DNA of 64,000 bases from CAILZL01 sp963791615 (GTDB taxonomy: Bacteria; Pseudomonadota; Gammaproteobacteria; Steroidobacterales; Steroidobacteraceae). The notes under the pieces are model-generated. The model saw only the letters and a program-made list of their open reading frames with translations. It was not told where the DNA came from and made no database searches. Positions within the stretch are counted from its first letter, which is position 1. Each line of letters opens with the position of its first letter. The stretch covers positions 1,054,001 to 1,118,000 of the forward strand of contig CAWBTE010000006.1 of assembly GCA_963791615.1 (NCBI GenBank), read 5' to 3'. The translations under genes were made by a program, and so were the position numbers. Positions 1 to 9,415 of the stretch are shown here, in pieces.

Positions 1-164
1 ACATCGCGGCCACGCACGTTGTCCATCAGCTCTACGGAGATTTCGCCGTCGCTGAAGCGGCCCACCGAAGCACGCCCCAGCGGCAAATTGAGATGGCGCG
101 CGATATCAGCCGCCAACTTTGGGTTGGCGTTGCCGGTCAAAACCATCATGCTGGATCGATCCAC
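1..164 (-). CDS. prs: Ribose-phosphate pyrophosphokinase, N-terminal part (cut by window edge)
   Basis: Makes PRPP from ribose 5-phosphate and ATP in the cytoplasm. Only the first 54 or so codons are present. The translation contains LTGNANPKLAADIA followed by VGRFSDGEISVELMDNVRGRD, which is the conserved start of the PRPP synthetase family. I chose a GTG at 164, giving VDRSSMMVLTGNANP, because GGAG lies 8 nt upstream. ATG codons at 149 and 146 are alternatives. The gene follows tRNA-Gln, ispE and lolB on the same strand, the usual gammaproteobacterial order. Identification is firm and the start is less certain. Confidence 0.9.
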   Translation of the reverse strand, partial: MDRSSMMVLTGNANPKLAADIARHLNLPLGRASVGRFSDGEISVELMDNVRGRD

Positions 165-232
165 GAAAGACGCTCCGCTGAAATCTCAAGGCTGTAACAA
201 AGGCAAGCCGCCTGCCTCAAGGCCACTCAAAA

Positions 233-307
233 TGGCTGGGGTGGAAGGATTCGAACCTCCGAATGGCGGGATCAAAACCCGCTGCCTTACCGCTTGGCGA
301 CACCCCA
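233..307 (-). tRNA. tRNA-Gln (anticodon TTG)
   Basis: Read on the minus strand, this folds into a full cloverleaf. A 7-bp acceptor stem pairs TGGGGTG (307-301) with CACCCCA (243-237), followed by discriminator G and an encoded CCA (235-233). The anticodon loop reads TTTTGAT, giving anticodon TTG for glutamine. The T arm contains GGTTCGAATCC. Its place between ispE and prs is the classic position for this tRNA. Confidence 0.96.
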
Positions 308-337
308 ACAACACGAAAAACCGACTCATCAACTCGC

Positions 338-1204
338 TCAACGCATTGCGGCCTGCAAACGTTGCAGCAGGGGCGACTGGTTGCAACCACGCACCTCAAA
401 GCCACGCCATGCGGGTGGCAACTGCGCCGCAACGCGCGTTGCGGCCGCGCGGTCGGGCAACGCGATAAATACACAGGCACCGGTACCCGTCAGTCGTGCT
501 TCGCCATAACCGCCAAGCCAATCAAGGGCTTGCGCCACGGCCGGATATCGTGCTCGAACCGTGGACGTGCAATCGTTACGCCCGCCCCCGGCGAGAAAGG
601 CGCGTATTGTGGTGAGGGGGGTATCCCGTGTCAATTCAGATGCTTGAAAGATCTCTGCGGTGCTGACTGAAACGCCCGGGTGCACCACCAGATAGCAAGA
701 TTCAGGGAAATCCACCGGCGTCAGCCGTTCGCCGATGCCTTCGGCCCAGGCCGCCCGACCGTGTACGAACACAGGCACATCAGCGCCCAGTTGCAGGCCC
801 AGATCGGCCAGTTGTGGCAGTGTCAGCCCGCAATTCCAGCGCTGATTCAGCGCCACCAGCACCGTTGCGGCATCGGAACTGCCGCCCCCCAGCCCGGCGC
901 CCATGGGAATGCGCTTGATCAGTTCGATGCCAACACCCTGCTTCGCGCCAGTCGTCACTGCCAGCAGGCGCGCCGCGCGAATGACCAGATCTTTTTCGGG
1001 CGGCACCTCTTCAGGACCGGCGATGCGTTCGATCCTGCCGTCAGGACGGTCAAAGAAACGCAGTTCATCGCACAGATCGATGAACTGAAACGCGCTTTGC
1101 AACAGGTGATAACCATCGACGCGGCGACCCACGATGTGCAAACACAGATTGAGCTTGGCGGGCGCCGGCCAGCTCACTGTGTCGCGCTGCGTATTAAGAC
1201 TCAT
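338..1204 (-). CDS. ispE: 4-diphosphocytidyl-2-C-methyl-D-erythritol kinase
   Basis: A GHMP-family kinase of the non-mevalonate (MEP) isoprenoid pathway that phosphorylates CDP-methylerythritol. The 288-residue length is normal. The N-terminal motif PAPAKLNLCLHI is at residues 13-24, and the glycine-rich ATP loop GAGLGGGSSDAAT is at 102-114. The start ATG overlaps the lolB stop by 4 nt (ATGA), so the two are translationally coupled. The tRNA-Gln gene and prs follow downstream. Confidence 0.96.
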   Translation of the reverse strand: MSLNTQRDTVSWPAPAKLNLCLHIVGRRVDGYHLLQSAFQFIDLCDELRFFDRPDGRIERIAGPEEVPPEKDLVIRAARLLAVTTGAKQGVGIELIKRIPMGAGLGGGSSDAATVLVALNQRWNCGLTLPQLADLGLQLGADVPVFVHGRAAWAEGIGERLTPVDFPESCYLVVHPGVSVSTAEIFQASELTRDTPLTTIRAFLAGGGRNDCTSTVRARYPAVAQALDWLGGYGEARLTGTGACVFIALPDRAAATRVAAQLPPAWRGFEVRGCNQSPLLQRLQAAMR

Positions 1205-1785
1205 GACTCCAGATTCCAGCTTTGCACCACAATGCGTATGCGTGCATCGGCACGGGTCAGCGCCAGCCGCACTGGCAGACGCAACTCACCGCGCGTCGTC
1301 CACACTTCATACGTCACCTGCCAGCCATCCTGCTCAAGCTGATTGTGCTGATCGTCCAGCCAGCGCGGTTCGCCGGGCGCAGCTAGCCCCAACAACCAGT
1401 AACGCAGCGATGCAACCGGCAGCGGCGTACCCAGACGCAACTGCAATTCATCAAGCGCTGCATCAGCGTCGTAATACGCACCATCACTGCCGCGAATGGT
1501 AAGAACTGATCCATCGAGCGAAAGCGAGAAGGCGCCGATGCCAACCGGACCACGCAACTGCACTTCACTCAATGTCGCCTGCTGCGCCCAGGTGAACCCG
1601 CCCGAACCGGATTGTTGCGCCGCATTGATGCCGATACGACCGCGCGCCTGCCAGCGATGCAATGTATCAGCGCTGCGTGCATTACTGACACCCGTGATGA
1701 TCTGCGGCTGCGTCATGCAGGCAGCGAGCAGAGTGATTGCGCTCGATAACACCAGCAGCTTGCAGAGACGCATAAGCCACGGCAT
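1201..1785 (-). CDS. lolB: Outer-membrane lipoprotein receptor LolB
   Basis: Takes lipoproteins from periplasmic LolA and places them in the outer membrane. The 194-residue protein has a lipoprotein signal ending LLAAC, with the lipidated cysteine at residue 23. The mature part contains RWQARGRIGI and the central LRYWLLGLAAPGEP segment expected of LolB. ATG at 1773 (MRLCKLL) is a possible alternative start. It sits 14 nt after the TPR lipoprotein gene and overlaps ispE by 4 nt, so the three probably share a transcript. Confidence 0.93.
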   Translation of the reverse strand: MPWLMRLCKLLVLSSAITLLAACMTQPQIITGVSNARSADTLHRWQARGRIGINAAQQSGSGGFTWAQQATLSEVQLRGPVGIGAFSLSLDGSVLTIRGSDGAYYDADAALDELQLRLGTPLPVASLRYWLLGLAAPGEPRWLDDQHNQLEQDGWQVTYEVWTTRGELRLPVRLALTRADARIRIVVQSWNLES

Positions 1786-1799
1786 TTCACGCAGCCCGC

Positions 1800-3566
1800 T
1801 TACTTGCCAGCGCGTTTGAGACGCTGCTGCAGGACTTTGTCATCCGGCGTGCGCGCCAGTGCTTTTTGCCACACGCTGCGCGCTTCGTCGCGACGGTCGA
1901 GCGACCAGAGCACTTCGCCCAGATGCAGATCCAGCTCGTCATCCACCATGCCTTGCGCGGCGCGTTGCAGCCAGGTCAGCGCCTCTTCCTTCCGGCCCAG
2001 CTTGTACAGCGCCCAGCCCATGCTGTCCTGCACGGCGGCGCTGTCCGGTGAATACTGCAATGAGGCCGCAATGTAGTCATGGGCGCGCTGATAGTCCTTG
2101 CTGTTGTCCAGCAGCGTGTAGCCCAGTGCATTGAGTATGGTCGGGTCCTGCGGGCGTTGCTGCGCCAGGTCGCGCATGGCCTGCAAAGCCAAAGGTGTCC
2201 TGTTCATCTTGACCAGATGAAAGGCACGCGACAGATGCAACGAGGCCACATCCGGATAGTCACGAATCGCCCGGTCATACAACTGCAAGGTAGCCGCGTC
2301 GTCACCCGACGCACTCAGCATCTGCGCGCGCGCATCCAGACTGAGCAGTTGCTGCTCCGGGTTGGCCGCGCCATAGGCCTGCAAGGAGGTCAACGCGGCA
2401 GCGATCCCTTCCTTGTCCTGAATCAGCTTCGCCACCCGCAACTGCGCGGCGGCGGCAAACCGGCCCTCCTGCACACGCTCATACAACTGGCGGGCTTCGT
2501 CGTTGGCGCCGGTGCGCTCGGCAATGGCGCCCAGAAAGTAAATGGATTCACTGAGATCACGGCCGGTATTCAGCAGTTGATTGAATCGATTGAACGCCGA
2601 CTGGTAGTTGCCCACTTCGAAATCGATCTGCGCCAGCGCCCGCATGGCCGCACTGTTGTCGCCTTCAGTTTCTTCCAGTTCGCGCCACAGCCGCATCGCC
2701 TCATTGGGCATTTGCGCCCCCAGCAACAGCGCGGCGTACTCCGAACGGGTGGCGATGCTGTCATCGTTCTTCACCACTGCCTGGGCGGTCTGCACCGCCA
2801 GCTGTTTTTCACCACGCAACAACTGCGCCTTGGCCAGCAACAGCCCCGCCGGCGACCAGAATGGCGCGAGCGCCTGCGCACGTTGTGCTGACGCCAGCAT
2901 CAAACCAAGGTCGTCTGACTGCTCGGCCAGCCGGGCCAGTGCGTACTGCGCTTCAGCCACCTGCGGATGACTGATCACCAGCTTTTTCATGACCGCCAGC
3001 GCCGCGTTGGTATCAACGGCGGCAAACTTGTCCGACCACTGCATGAAGCCCGCTGCCGGGCTGATGTAGCTGGATTCCAGCAACGCCTGCAACTGTTCAG
3101 TGGCCACCTCCACGTTGTACAGCTTGAGCGCCGCCAGCGCCGCGAGTTCGCGCGCCTGTTCACTGGTGGGATTGATCACCAGCCAGCGCTGGGCAATCTG
3201 CAAGGCGCACTTGAGCTGCTGGGAGTCGTAACACGCCGTAGCCGCTTCCTCGATGACCTGCTCGTCATCCGTCAGTTGTGCTGCCTGCTCATACCAGCGC
3301 GCGGCATCCGGGAACCGGTCCGCCGCCAGCGCCTGCTCAGCGGCCAGCAGCACTTCCGGCAAGGTCTGTACCGACGTCACCACCGCAGGCAGCGCGACCG
3401 ATTGCGATGGACTCCGGGTAGTGCAGGCCACCAGACCCAGCGCGCAGACGGCGACCAGCATCACGCCCGGCGGGCACGTGACAACCCTACCCATAACATG
3501 GGCCGTAGCGCGGGCCGTAGCGCGGCCCGGAACGATTGCGGATAACGACAAGGAATATTGCGACAT
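1800..3566 (-). CDS. TPR-repeat lipoprotein
   Basis: A 588-residue protein built almost entirely of TPR-like helical pairs, for example the segments around LNALGYTLLDNSKDYQRAHD and QDSMGWALYKLGRKEEALTW. A lipobox (LGLVACTTR) near the N-terminus suggests attachment to a membrane facing the periplasm. I chose ATG 3566 because AAGG lies 5 nt upstream. From there the lipobox is about 48 residues in, which is long, so ATG 3494 (MGRVVTCPPG) gives a more ordinary lipoprotein signal but lacks a visible ribosome site. Proteins of this type often lie upstream of lolB. The binding partner is unknown. Confidence 0.85.
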   Translation of the reverse strand: MSQYSLSLSAIVPGRATARATAHVMGRVVTCPPGVMLVAVCALGLVACTTRSPSQSVALPAVVTSVQTLPEVLLAAEQALAADRFPDAARWYEQAAQLTDDEQVIEEAATACYDSQQLKCALQIAQRWLVINPTSEQARELAALAALKLYNVEVATEQLQALLESSYISPAAGFMQWSDKFAAVDTNAALAVMKKLVISHPQVAEAQYALARLAEQSDDLGLMLASAQRAQALAPFWSPAGLLLAKAQLLRGEKQLAVQTAQAVVKNDDSIATRSEYAALLLGAQMPNEAMRLWRELEETEGDNSAAMRALAQIDFEVGNYQSAFNRFNQLLNTGRDLSESIYFLGAIAERTGANDEARQLYERVQEGRFAAAAQLRVAKLIQDKEGIAAALTSLQAYGAANPEQQLLSLDARAQMLSASGDDAATLQLYDRAIRDYPDVASLHLSRAFHLVKMNRTPLALQAMRDLAQQRPQDPTILNALGYTLLDNSKDYQRAHDYIAASLQYSPDSAAVQDSMGWALYKLGRKEEALTWLQRAAQGMVDDELDLHLGEVLWSLDRRDEARSVWQKALARTPDDKVLQQRLKRAGK

Positions 3567-3712
3567 AGGTGCCTTACTATACATGGCGCTATACATGGCC
3601 GCAGGCTCGCATCGCCGCCGCTATTGCGTCGGAATGTCTCATTCCTTGTGTTGCCCGCAGCCTTCCCGGACAATCCGCGCCGGTTGAGGTAATCATCGCT
3701 TACAGACCCTGA

Positions 3713-4999
3713 ATGCCCTTTATCGTCATAGGAATCAATCACCGCACCGCACCGGTGGCGATTCGCGAACAAGTTGTGTTCGCGGATCACGAACTGCCGT
3801 CGGCGCTCGCCGAGCTGGGGCAGGTGCCGCAGGTCAGCGAGTCGCTGATCGTTTCTACCTGCAATCGCACCGAGCTGTACTGCCATGTGGAGGGCGACTC
3901 CGGACTGGCCGCACAGGAACACGCCCGGCCCCTGATTCACTGGCTCAGCGAATGGCATGAACTCAGCCATCAGGATCTGCATCACTGCCTGTATGAATAC
4001 AGCGATGATCAGGCGGTGCGGCACGCGTTTTCGGTCGCCGCCGGACTGGATTCCATGGTGCTGGGCGAAGCACAAATCCTTGGCCAGCTGAAAGAGGCTT
4101 ACCGTACAGCGCAGCAGCATGGCAGCACCGGCCCGTATCTGAACCGCCTGTTTCAGGCCGCGTTTTCCGCCGCCAAGCGGGTGCGCACCGAAACCCGCAT
4201 TGGCGCCAATGCCGTATCGGTGGCCTCGGCCGCCGTCAGCATGGCGCGCACCGTGTTCGAGAATCTGGCCGAGCGCACCGCCTTGCTGGTGGGCGCCGGT
4301 GAAACCATTGCGCTGGCCGCCCGGCATCTGCATGCCAACGGCGTGCGCCGCATGATCGTGGCCAATCGCACCCTGGAAAACGCGCAGGCGCTGGCCACGG
4401 AGTTCAACGGGTACGCCATCACGCTGGATAACCTCGCCACCCACCTGTCCGAAGCCGACATTGTGGTGAGCTCAACCGCCAGCCCCACGCCCGTCATTAC
4501 CTGCGCTGCGGTCAAGGCCGCGCTGCGTATCCGCAAGCATCGACCGATATTCATGGTCGACATTGCCGTGCCGCGTGACATCGAAGCAGAAGTGGGCGAA
4601 CTGGATGATGTGTATCTGTTCACCGTGGATCACTTGCAGAATGTGGTGACGGAAAACCTGGCTGCACGTCAGGAAGCGGCGCTGGACGCCAACCTGCTGC
4701 TGCTGGAGGAAGTCGAGCATTTTGCACAACAACTGCGCACCCTTGATGCCGTGCCCACCATTCGCCAGCTGCGCGATGAGGCTGAATCGATCCGCCAGCA
4801 GACCATCGAACAGGCGCAACGCCTGTTGAGCAATGGCCGTCCTGCCGCCGAAGTGCTGGAATTTCTCGCCGATACGCTGACGCATCGTCTGATGCACGCA
4901 CCCAGTCAGCGCCTGCGCGCCGCTGGTGAACAGGGCGAAACCGAACTCATCCGCGCCGCGCAGGAATTGTTTGCGCTCTCCAAACCAGATAAAGAATGA
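3713..4999 (+). CDS. hemA: Glutamyl-tRNA reductase
   Basis: Reduces glutamyl-tRNA to glutamate 1-semialdehyde with NADPH, the first step of tetrapyrrole synthesis. The 428 residues begin MPFIVIGINHRTAPVAIRE. The nucleophilic cysteine is Cys50 in STCNRTELY and the NADPH-binding GAGET is at 194-198. The prfA start codon overlaps its stop by 4 nt. The gene diverges from the TPR lipoprotein. Haem and sirohaem demand from the nitrite reductase in this window would draw on this pathway. Confidence 0.97.
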   Translation: MPFIVIGINHRTAPVAIREQVVFADHELPSALAELGQVPQVSESLIVSTCNRTELYCHVEGDSGLAAQEHARPLIHWLSEWHELSHQDLHHCLYEYSDDQAVRHAFSVAAGLDSMVLGEAQILGQLKEAYRTAQQHGSTGPYLNRLFQAAFSAAKRVRTETRIGANAVSVASAAVSMARTVFENLAERTALLVGAGETIALAARHLHANGVRRMIVANRTLENAQALATEFNGYAITLDNLATHLSEADIVVSSTASPTPVITCAAVKAALRIRKHRPIFMVDIAVPRDIEAEVGELDDVYLFTVDHLQNVVTENLAARQEAALDANLLLLEEVEHFAQQLRTLDAVPTIRQLRDEAESIRQQTIEQAQRLLSNGRPAAEVLEFLADTLTHRLMHAPSQRLRAAGEQGETELIRAAQELFALSKPDKE

Positions 5000-6078
5000 A
5001 AGATTCGATCCAACACAAACTCGACCGGCTGGCCGAACGTCATGCTGAACTCAGCGCCTTACTGTCCGACGCTGACACCATCAATGACAACAACAAGTTC
5101 CGCGAACTGTCGATGGAGTACGCGCGTCTGGAGCCGGTGGTCACGCAATACGCCGGTTATCAGCAGTTACTGAGTGAACGCGCTGCTGCGCTGGACATGG
5201 CCGAAGGCAGTGATCTGGAGATGCGCGATCTCGGCCGCGAGGAACTCAAGGCGCTTGATGTACGCATCGAACAGGAACAAGCCGGTCTGTCAAAACTGCT
5301 GATCCCCAAAGATCCGCGCGACAACAGCAATATCTATCTGGAAGTACGCGCCGGCACCGGCGGTGATGAAGCCGCCATCTTTGCCGGCGATCTGTTCCGC
5401 ATGTACTGCCGCTATGCCGCTAATCAGGGCTGGCAGGTGGAAACCATGTCGGAAAGCTCCGGCGAACATGGCGGCTACAAGGAAGTGATTGCCCGCATCA
5501 TCGGCGCAGGCGCGTTTTCAAGACTGAAGTTCGAAGCGGGCACACATCGCGTGCAGCGCGTCCCGGCCACTGAGGCGCAAGGTCGCATTCATACTTCAGC
5601 ATGTACCGTGGCCATCCTGCCCGAAGTGGATGAAATCGGCGCCATCGACATCAATCCGGCGGATCTGCGCATCGACACCTATCGCGCCTCGGGTGCGGGC
5701 GGCCAGCATGTCAACAAGACCGACTCGGCGATTCGCATCACGCACATTCCCACCGGAACGATTGTTGAATGTCAGGATGAACGTTCACAGCACAAGAATC
5801 GTTCGCGCGCCATGTCGCTGCTGAAATCCCGACTGTTGGCCGCCGAACAGGCCAAACGTGACCAGCAGGAAGCGGCCTCACGAAAATTGCAGGTGGGCTC
5901 CGGTGATCGTTCCGAACGTATCCGTACCTACAATTTTCCACAGGGACGACTCACCGACCATCGCATCAACCTGACGCTGTACAAACTCGACAGCATCGTC
6001 AACGGCGATCTGGATGATGTGATTGCACCGTTGCAGAACGAGTATCAGGCGGAACAGTTGGCGCAGTTGACGGACTAG
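4996..6078 (+). CDS. prfA: Peptide chain release factor 1
   Basis: Recognises UAA and UAG stop codons and triggers peptide release. The 360-residue length is standard. The stop-codon reading region RVPATEAQGRIHTS is at 188-201 and contains the RF1-type P-A-T. The catalytic GAGGQ is at 233-237. It overlaps hemA by 4 nt. The prmC methyltransferase gene that usually follows is absent, and the gene meets the convergent transglycosylase gene with a 4-nt overlap. Confidence 0.97.
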   Translation: MKDSIQHKLDRLAERHAELSALLSDADTINDNNKFRELSMEYARLEPVVTQYAGYQQLLSERAAALDMAEGSDLEMRDLGREELKALDVRIEQEQAGLSKLLIPKDPRDNSNIYLEVRAGTGGDEAAIFAGDLFRMYCRYAANQGWQVETMSESSGEHGGYKEVIARIIGAGAFSRLKFEAGTHRVQRVPATEAQGRIHTSACTVAILPEVDEIGAIDINPADLRIDTYRASGAGGQHVNKTDSAIRITHIPTGTIVECQDERSQHKNRSRAMSLLKSRLLAAEQAKRDQQEAASRKLQVGSGDRSERIRTYNFPQGRLTDHRINLTLYKLDSIVNGDLDDVIAPLQNEYQAEQLAQLTD

Positions 6079-8072
6079 GGTCGCAACTGCGCAAGCCAGG
6101 CCGTGGTATCCAGCGACTTGCCCTCACGTAACCAGTGGAATACCAGGCTATGCCAGAGAATGCGCTGCACGTAGGCGCGCGTTTCGTTGTAGGGAATGTT
6201 CTCGATCCAGATATCCGAGTCCATCGTTGAGCTCGGCAACCAGCGGCGCGCAGCGCCTGATCCGGCGTTGTACGCCGCCAGCGCGAGCACGACCTGCCCA
6301 TCAAAATTATCTATCAGTGACTTGAGATGCACTGCGCCCAGCGGCACGTTGATGACAGGATTGAACAGATCCTCAAGCGCAGGGGATGGCAACTTGAACT
6401 GACGCGCCGTACTGCGTGCCGTGGCCGGCAGCAACTGCATCAGGCCACGCGCATTGGCGGATGAGACGGCATCGGCGCGAAACAGGCTTTCCTGACGCAT
6501 TTGCGCGTAGATCAGATCCGCACTCAGCTTGCTCAAGCTGGCTGCCGCATTCACCGCATCATCGTAGGGCGTCGGGTACAGCAGTTCGTAGTCGTTGTAC
6601 AAGCCCATGCGGGCAGTCACCGCGACCATCTGCTCGTGCCAACCCCACCCGGCAATCAATCGTGCGGCGGCAAGCTGTTGCTCGCGTGACCAGCCGCCGA
6701 AGGCGACCATCCATTCCGCAGTAGCCTCATCGCGCAGTTTCACGCTCAGTAGTTCGCGTATCCGCTGCATGGCGTCGTGTTCACGCAGCTGCGCAGCCAG
6801 CGCCGCATCATTCGCAATCACCTGCACATGCGGCGCATAACTCACCTTGAGACGCGCAGCCGCCATCGCGGCAAAGTAGTTGTCATCATTGGCCACCAGC
6901 GTTTGATACAGCCCACGCGCCGTATCCAGTTCGTTCAACTGCTGATGCGCACGCGCCAGCCAGTAACGCCAGCGCGCCTGTGCACGCAGCGCCTCCGGCA
7001 TTGCCCCGATCACCTGCTTCACCACCTGCCAGCGACCCACCCGCAACGCCGCGCGCGCATGCCACTCATGCGCCTGATCAGTCAGGTCACCCGGTTGCAC
7101 CCTGGCAAAATACGCCAGGGTTTCGCTGCGCCGACTCCAGGCAAGACTCAGCGCCAGACTCATCGCATAGGGACTGGCAGCCGCCGAGGTGAATCCGCGA
7201 GCACGTATCAATGAATCAAAGCGTGCCAGCGCTGCATCCACATCCTTGCGCGCCAGACGCAGCCAGCCATCCTGCAGCGCAAGGCTTTCAACGTTGATAT
7301 CCGGATTCGCAATCAGGGCATCAATAGCCTGTAATGGCTTGTTTATCAGCACCGCCCATTGCCGGATCGGCTCTGCCTGCTCGCGCGGCAGATCAACAGC
7401 CAGTTCACGCGCCAGCTCCGCATTGCCTGCTTGCAGGGCCAGTCGCGCCCGCTGCTCGATCATCGCGGCGGTAATGACATTGTTAGTGCGCGCCCAGACA
7501 AAGGGCGCATTGCAGGCTTCGGGCAAGCGCGCACCGCTCAGCCACAGGGTTGCAAGCACGGACTGCAAGGCAGCGCGTTGTTCAGTGGTCGATTGTGTGG
7601 CCAGCATCGCAGTGGCATTCCAGCAGCGCAGCTCCGCATCGCTGGTACCGGCTGGAAAGTGTTCCAGAAATTCCTGCCATTGTTGCCGCGACGCCAGATC
7701 CAGCAGCCAAACGCGCCGCAACCCGCGCACCACCGGCTGCTGCCGCTGCACCAGCAGGAACGAACGGATGTCCTGATCTACTTGCGCCATGTCGCGCCTG
7801 GGTTGATTGAGAGTTTGATTGAGAGGCGGTTTGAGAGCCTGCTGCAACCGCGCGGCTTGCAGGTACGGATACAACACATAGTCACGCAGACCCTGGCTGT
7901 CATCACGCGCGGTCGCATCGGGCATGGCATAGGCACGCATGAACTCGCGTCGCCCCGTAGTCATTGAATCATCTGCGGCCAGCGCCAGCGAACCGGCCAC
8001 AGCAAGCAACAACAACAGCCGCAGCTTGCTCCATGTGGCAGCCGTGCGGTGAAGCAAATTATCAGCCCTCAA
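6075..8072 (-). CDS. Soluble lytic murein transglycosylase (Slt family)
   Basis: Cleaves peptidoglycan glycan strands in the periplasm, leaving 1,6-anhydro ends. The 665 residues comprise a signal peptide (LRLLLLLAVAGSLALA), a long alpha-helical superhelix, and a C-terminal goose-lysozyme-like domain. The latter has MRQESLFRADAVSSANARG with the catalytic Glu, then LMQLLPATA and LALAAYNAGSGAARRW. The frame opens with TTG at 8072, and TTGA overlaps the stop of the upstream gene, which suggests translational coupling from a rare start codon. It is the last gene of a three-gene minus-strand operon. Confidence 0.92.
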   Translation of the reverse strand: MRADNLLHRTAATWSKLRLLLLLAVAGSLALAADDSMTTGRREFMRAYAMPDATARDDSQGLRDYVLYPYLQAARLQQALKPPLNQTLNQPRRDMAQVDQDIRSFLLVQRQQPVVRGLRRVWLLDLASRQQWQEFLEHFPAGTSDAELRCWNATAMLATQSTTEQRAALQSVLATLWLSGARLPEACNAPFVWARTNNVITAAMIEQRARLALQAGNAELARELAVDLPREQAEPIRQWAVLINKPLQAIDALIANPDINVESLALQDGWLRLARKDVDAALARFDSLIRARGFTSAAASPYAMSLALSLAWSRRSETLAYFARVQPGDLTDQAHEWHARAALRVGRWQVVKQVIGAMPEALRAQARWRYWLARAHQQLNELDTARGLYQTLVANDDNYFAAMAAARLKVSYAPHVQVIANDAALAAQLREHDAMQRIRELLSVKLRDEATAEWMVAFGGWSREQQLAAARLIAGWGWHEQMVAVTARMGLYNDYELLYPTPYDDAVNAAASLSKLSADLIYAQMRQESLFRADAVSSANARGLMQLLPATARSTARQFKLPSPALEDLFNPVINVPLGAVHLKSLIDNFDGQVVLALAAYNAGSGAARRWLPSSTMDSDIWIENIPYNETRAYVQRILWHSLVFHWLREGKSLDTTAWLAQLRP

Positions 8073-9415
8073 GGCGAACCCCCGCTGCCGTCAGCGACAG
8101 GCAGCCCCAGCCGATAGGCCAGTAACAGTTTTCCATCCAGATTGGTCTGATCCAGCGCCTGCACCGAATACAACGCTTCAAAATCTTGTGTGGCGCCAGC
8201 CCGCTGATTCAGCTGCTGCAATGTCAATTTACTGGTGAACATCTCGGCCACATGCATCAACGCCACATCGCGCGTACCCGCCAGCACCAGTAACTCATTG
8301 CCATCTGCGCCGGTGTGCGTCGATACGAAGCCGTAATCCAGGTAACGGGCGCGTGCATCCGTCTGGATGCTGGCCTGACTGACATAGCGCGTCTGCGTCC
8401 TGGTATCGAACAGTTCATCATAGGAATCGCCAATCCTGAAACTCGAATCGGTAAAGCCCATATCACGCAATATGCCCATGCCACTCAACAGGCCGATATA
8501 AATGACATGTGATGACTTCACCATGGCCGGGGTGAGGCCCGAGGCGAGAATCACCTGTACCTGACGCGCGCTTTTGCTGTTGGGCACCAGCACCGGCATG
8601 ACATTACGCATGGCAAACGCAACCGAGGTGGGCAGGTATTGCAGCGCCATATCCATGTACTGGTCGGCCAGCTCCGGATTGTTCTTCAGATGCTGCTCCA
8701 GATCATTCGTGGAATTAATGTCGAACTCCCGCACCAGCCGCTGCACCTGCATTGAGCTGTCATCCAGCTCACCAAAGATGTAGTAATCACCGACGACTAT
8801 ATATATCGGCAGATTGTCATCCAGCATCCGCGCCCACACCGGATTGGTGCGCACCGCCTGCAATGCCTGCATGTCGCCCGGAACACCCGGTCGCAGCAAC
8901 ATCACTGCCAAATTCACCAACAATAACAGGGCCGCCACGCCCACCACCCAGGGCAGCCAGAGACGATTGGTCTTGCGTGCAGCAGCTTCGGCTACCAGCG
9001 ATTCGAGCTCGGCTTCGGCCTCGCGGGTGAGCGCCGGATCTTCAGGTTCGATTTCGGCAACCGGCAAGGGCTCGGCATGATCCTGAAACACGAAACGGTA
9101 TTCACCCTTGGGAATGAGCAGTCGCTCAGCATCATCCCTGCCCGGCCCGGCGTAATATTCATCGAGCTTGCGCCTGAGCTTGTGGATATACACACGCACC
9201 ACGGCATCCTGCGCCACGTCGAAATCCGCCTTCTTGCCGAACACATCCAGCGCGACCTCAATTTCCTTGGGCACGCGCTGCGCCAGCGAGCAGTCGACAA
9301 AGAAATTGAACAGGCGCAGCAATAACTCCGAACGCCCCAGCGTGCCACTGACGCGAATACGCTCGGCGTGACTTTGTAATTGCTCGGAAAAAATCATTGG
9401 CGTGTTTATCTTCAC
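8069..9415 (-). CDS. Membrane-anchored winged-helix protein of unknown function
   Basis: Of 448 residues, about 20-110 resemble an OmpR-type winged-helix DNA-binding domain, with VRVYIHKLRRKLDEYY as the likely recognition region and IPKGEYRFVF as the wing. A Glu-rich linker follows, then one membrane span at about 152-174 (LWLPWVVGVAALLLLVNLAV). The C-terminal ~270 residues should be periplasmic and are of no family I recognise. The topology is that of a one-component ToxR/CadC-like sensor, but the role is inferred. Both ends overlap neighbours by 4 nt, linking it to a sugar dehydrogenase and a lytic transglycosylase. Confidence 0.75.
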   Translation of the reverse strand: MKINTPMIFSEQLQSHAERIRVSGTLGRSELLLRLFNFFVDCSLAQRVPKEIEVALDVFGKKADFDVAQDAVVRVYIHKLRRKLDEYYAGPGRDDAERLLIPKGEYRFVFQDHAEPLPVAEIEPEDPALTREAEAELESLVAEAAARKTNRLWLPWVVGVAALLLLVNLAVMLLRPGVPGDMQALQAVRTNPVWARMLDDNLPIYIVVGDYYIFGELDDSSMQVQRLVREFDINSTNDLEQHLKNNPELADQYMDMALQYLPTSVAFAMRNVMPVLVPNSKSARQVQVILASGLTPAMVKSSHVIYIGLLSGMGILRDMGFTDSSFRIGDSYDELFDTRTQTRYVSQASIQTDARARYLDYGFVSTHTGADGNELLVLAGTRDVALMHVAEMFTSKLTLQQLNQRAGATQDFEALYSVQALDQTNLDGKLLLAYRLGLPVADGSGGSP

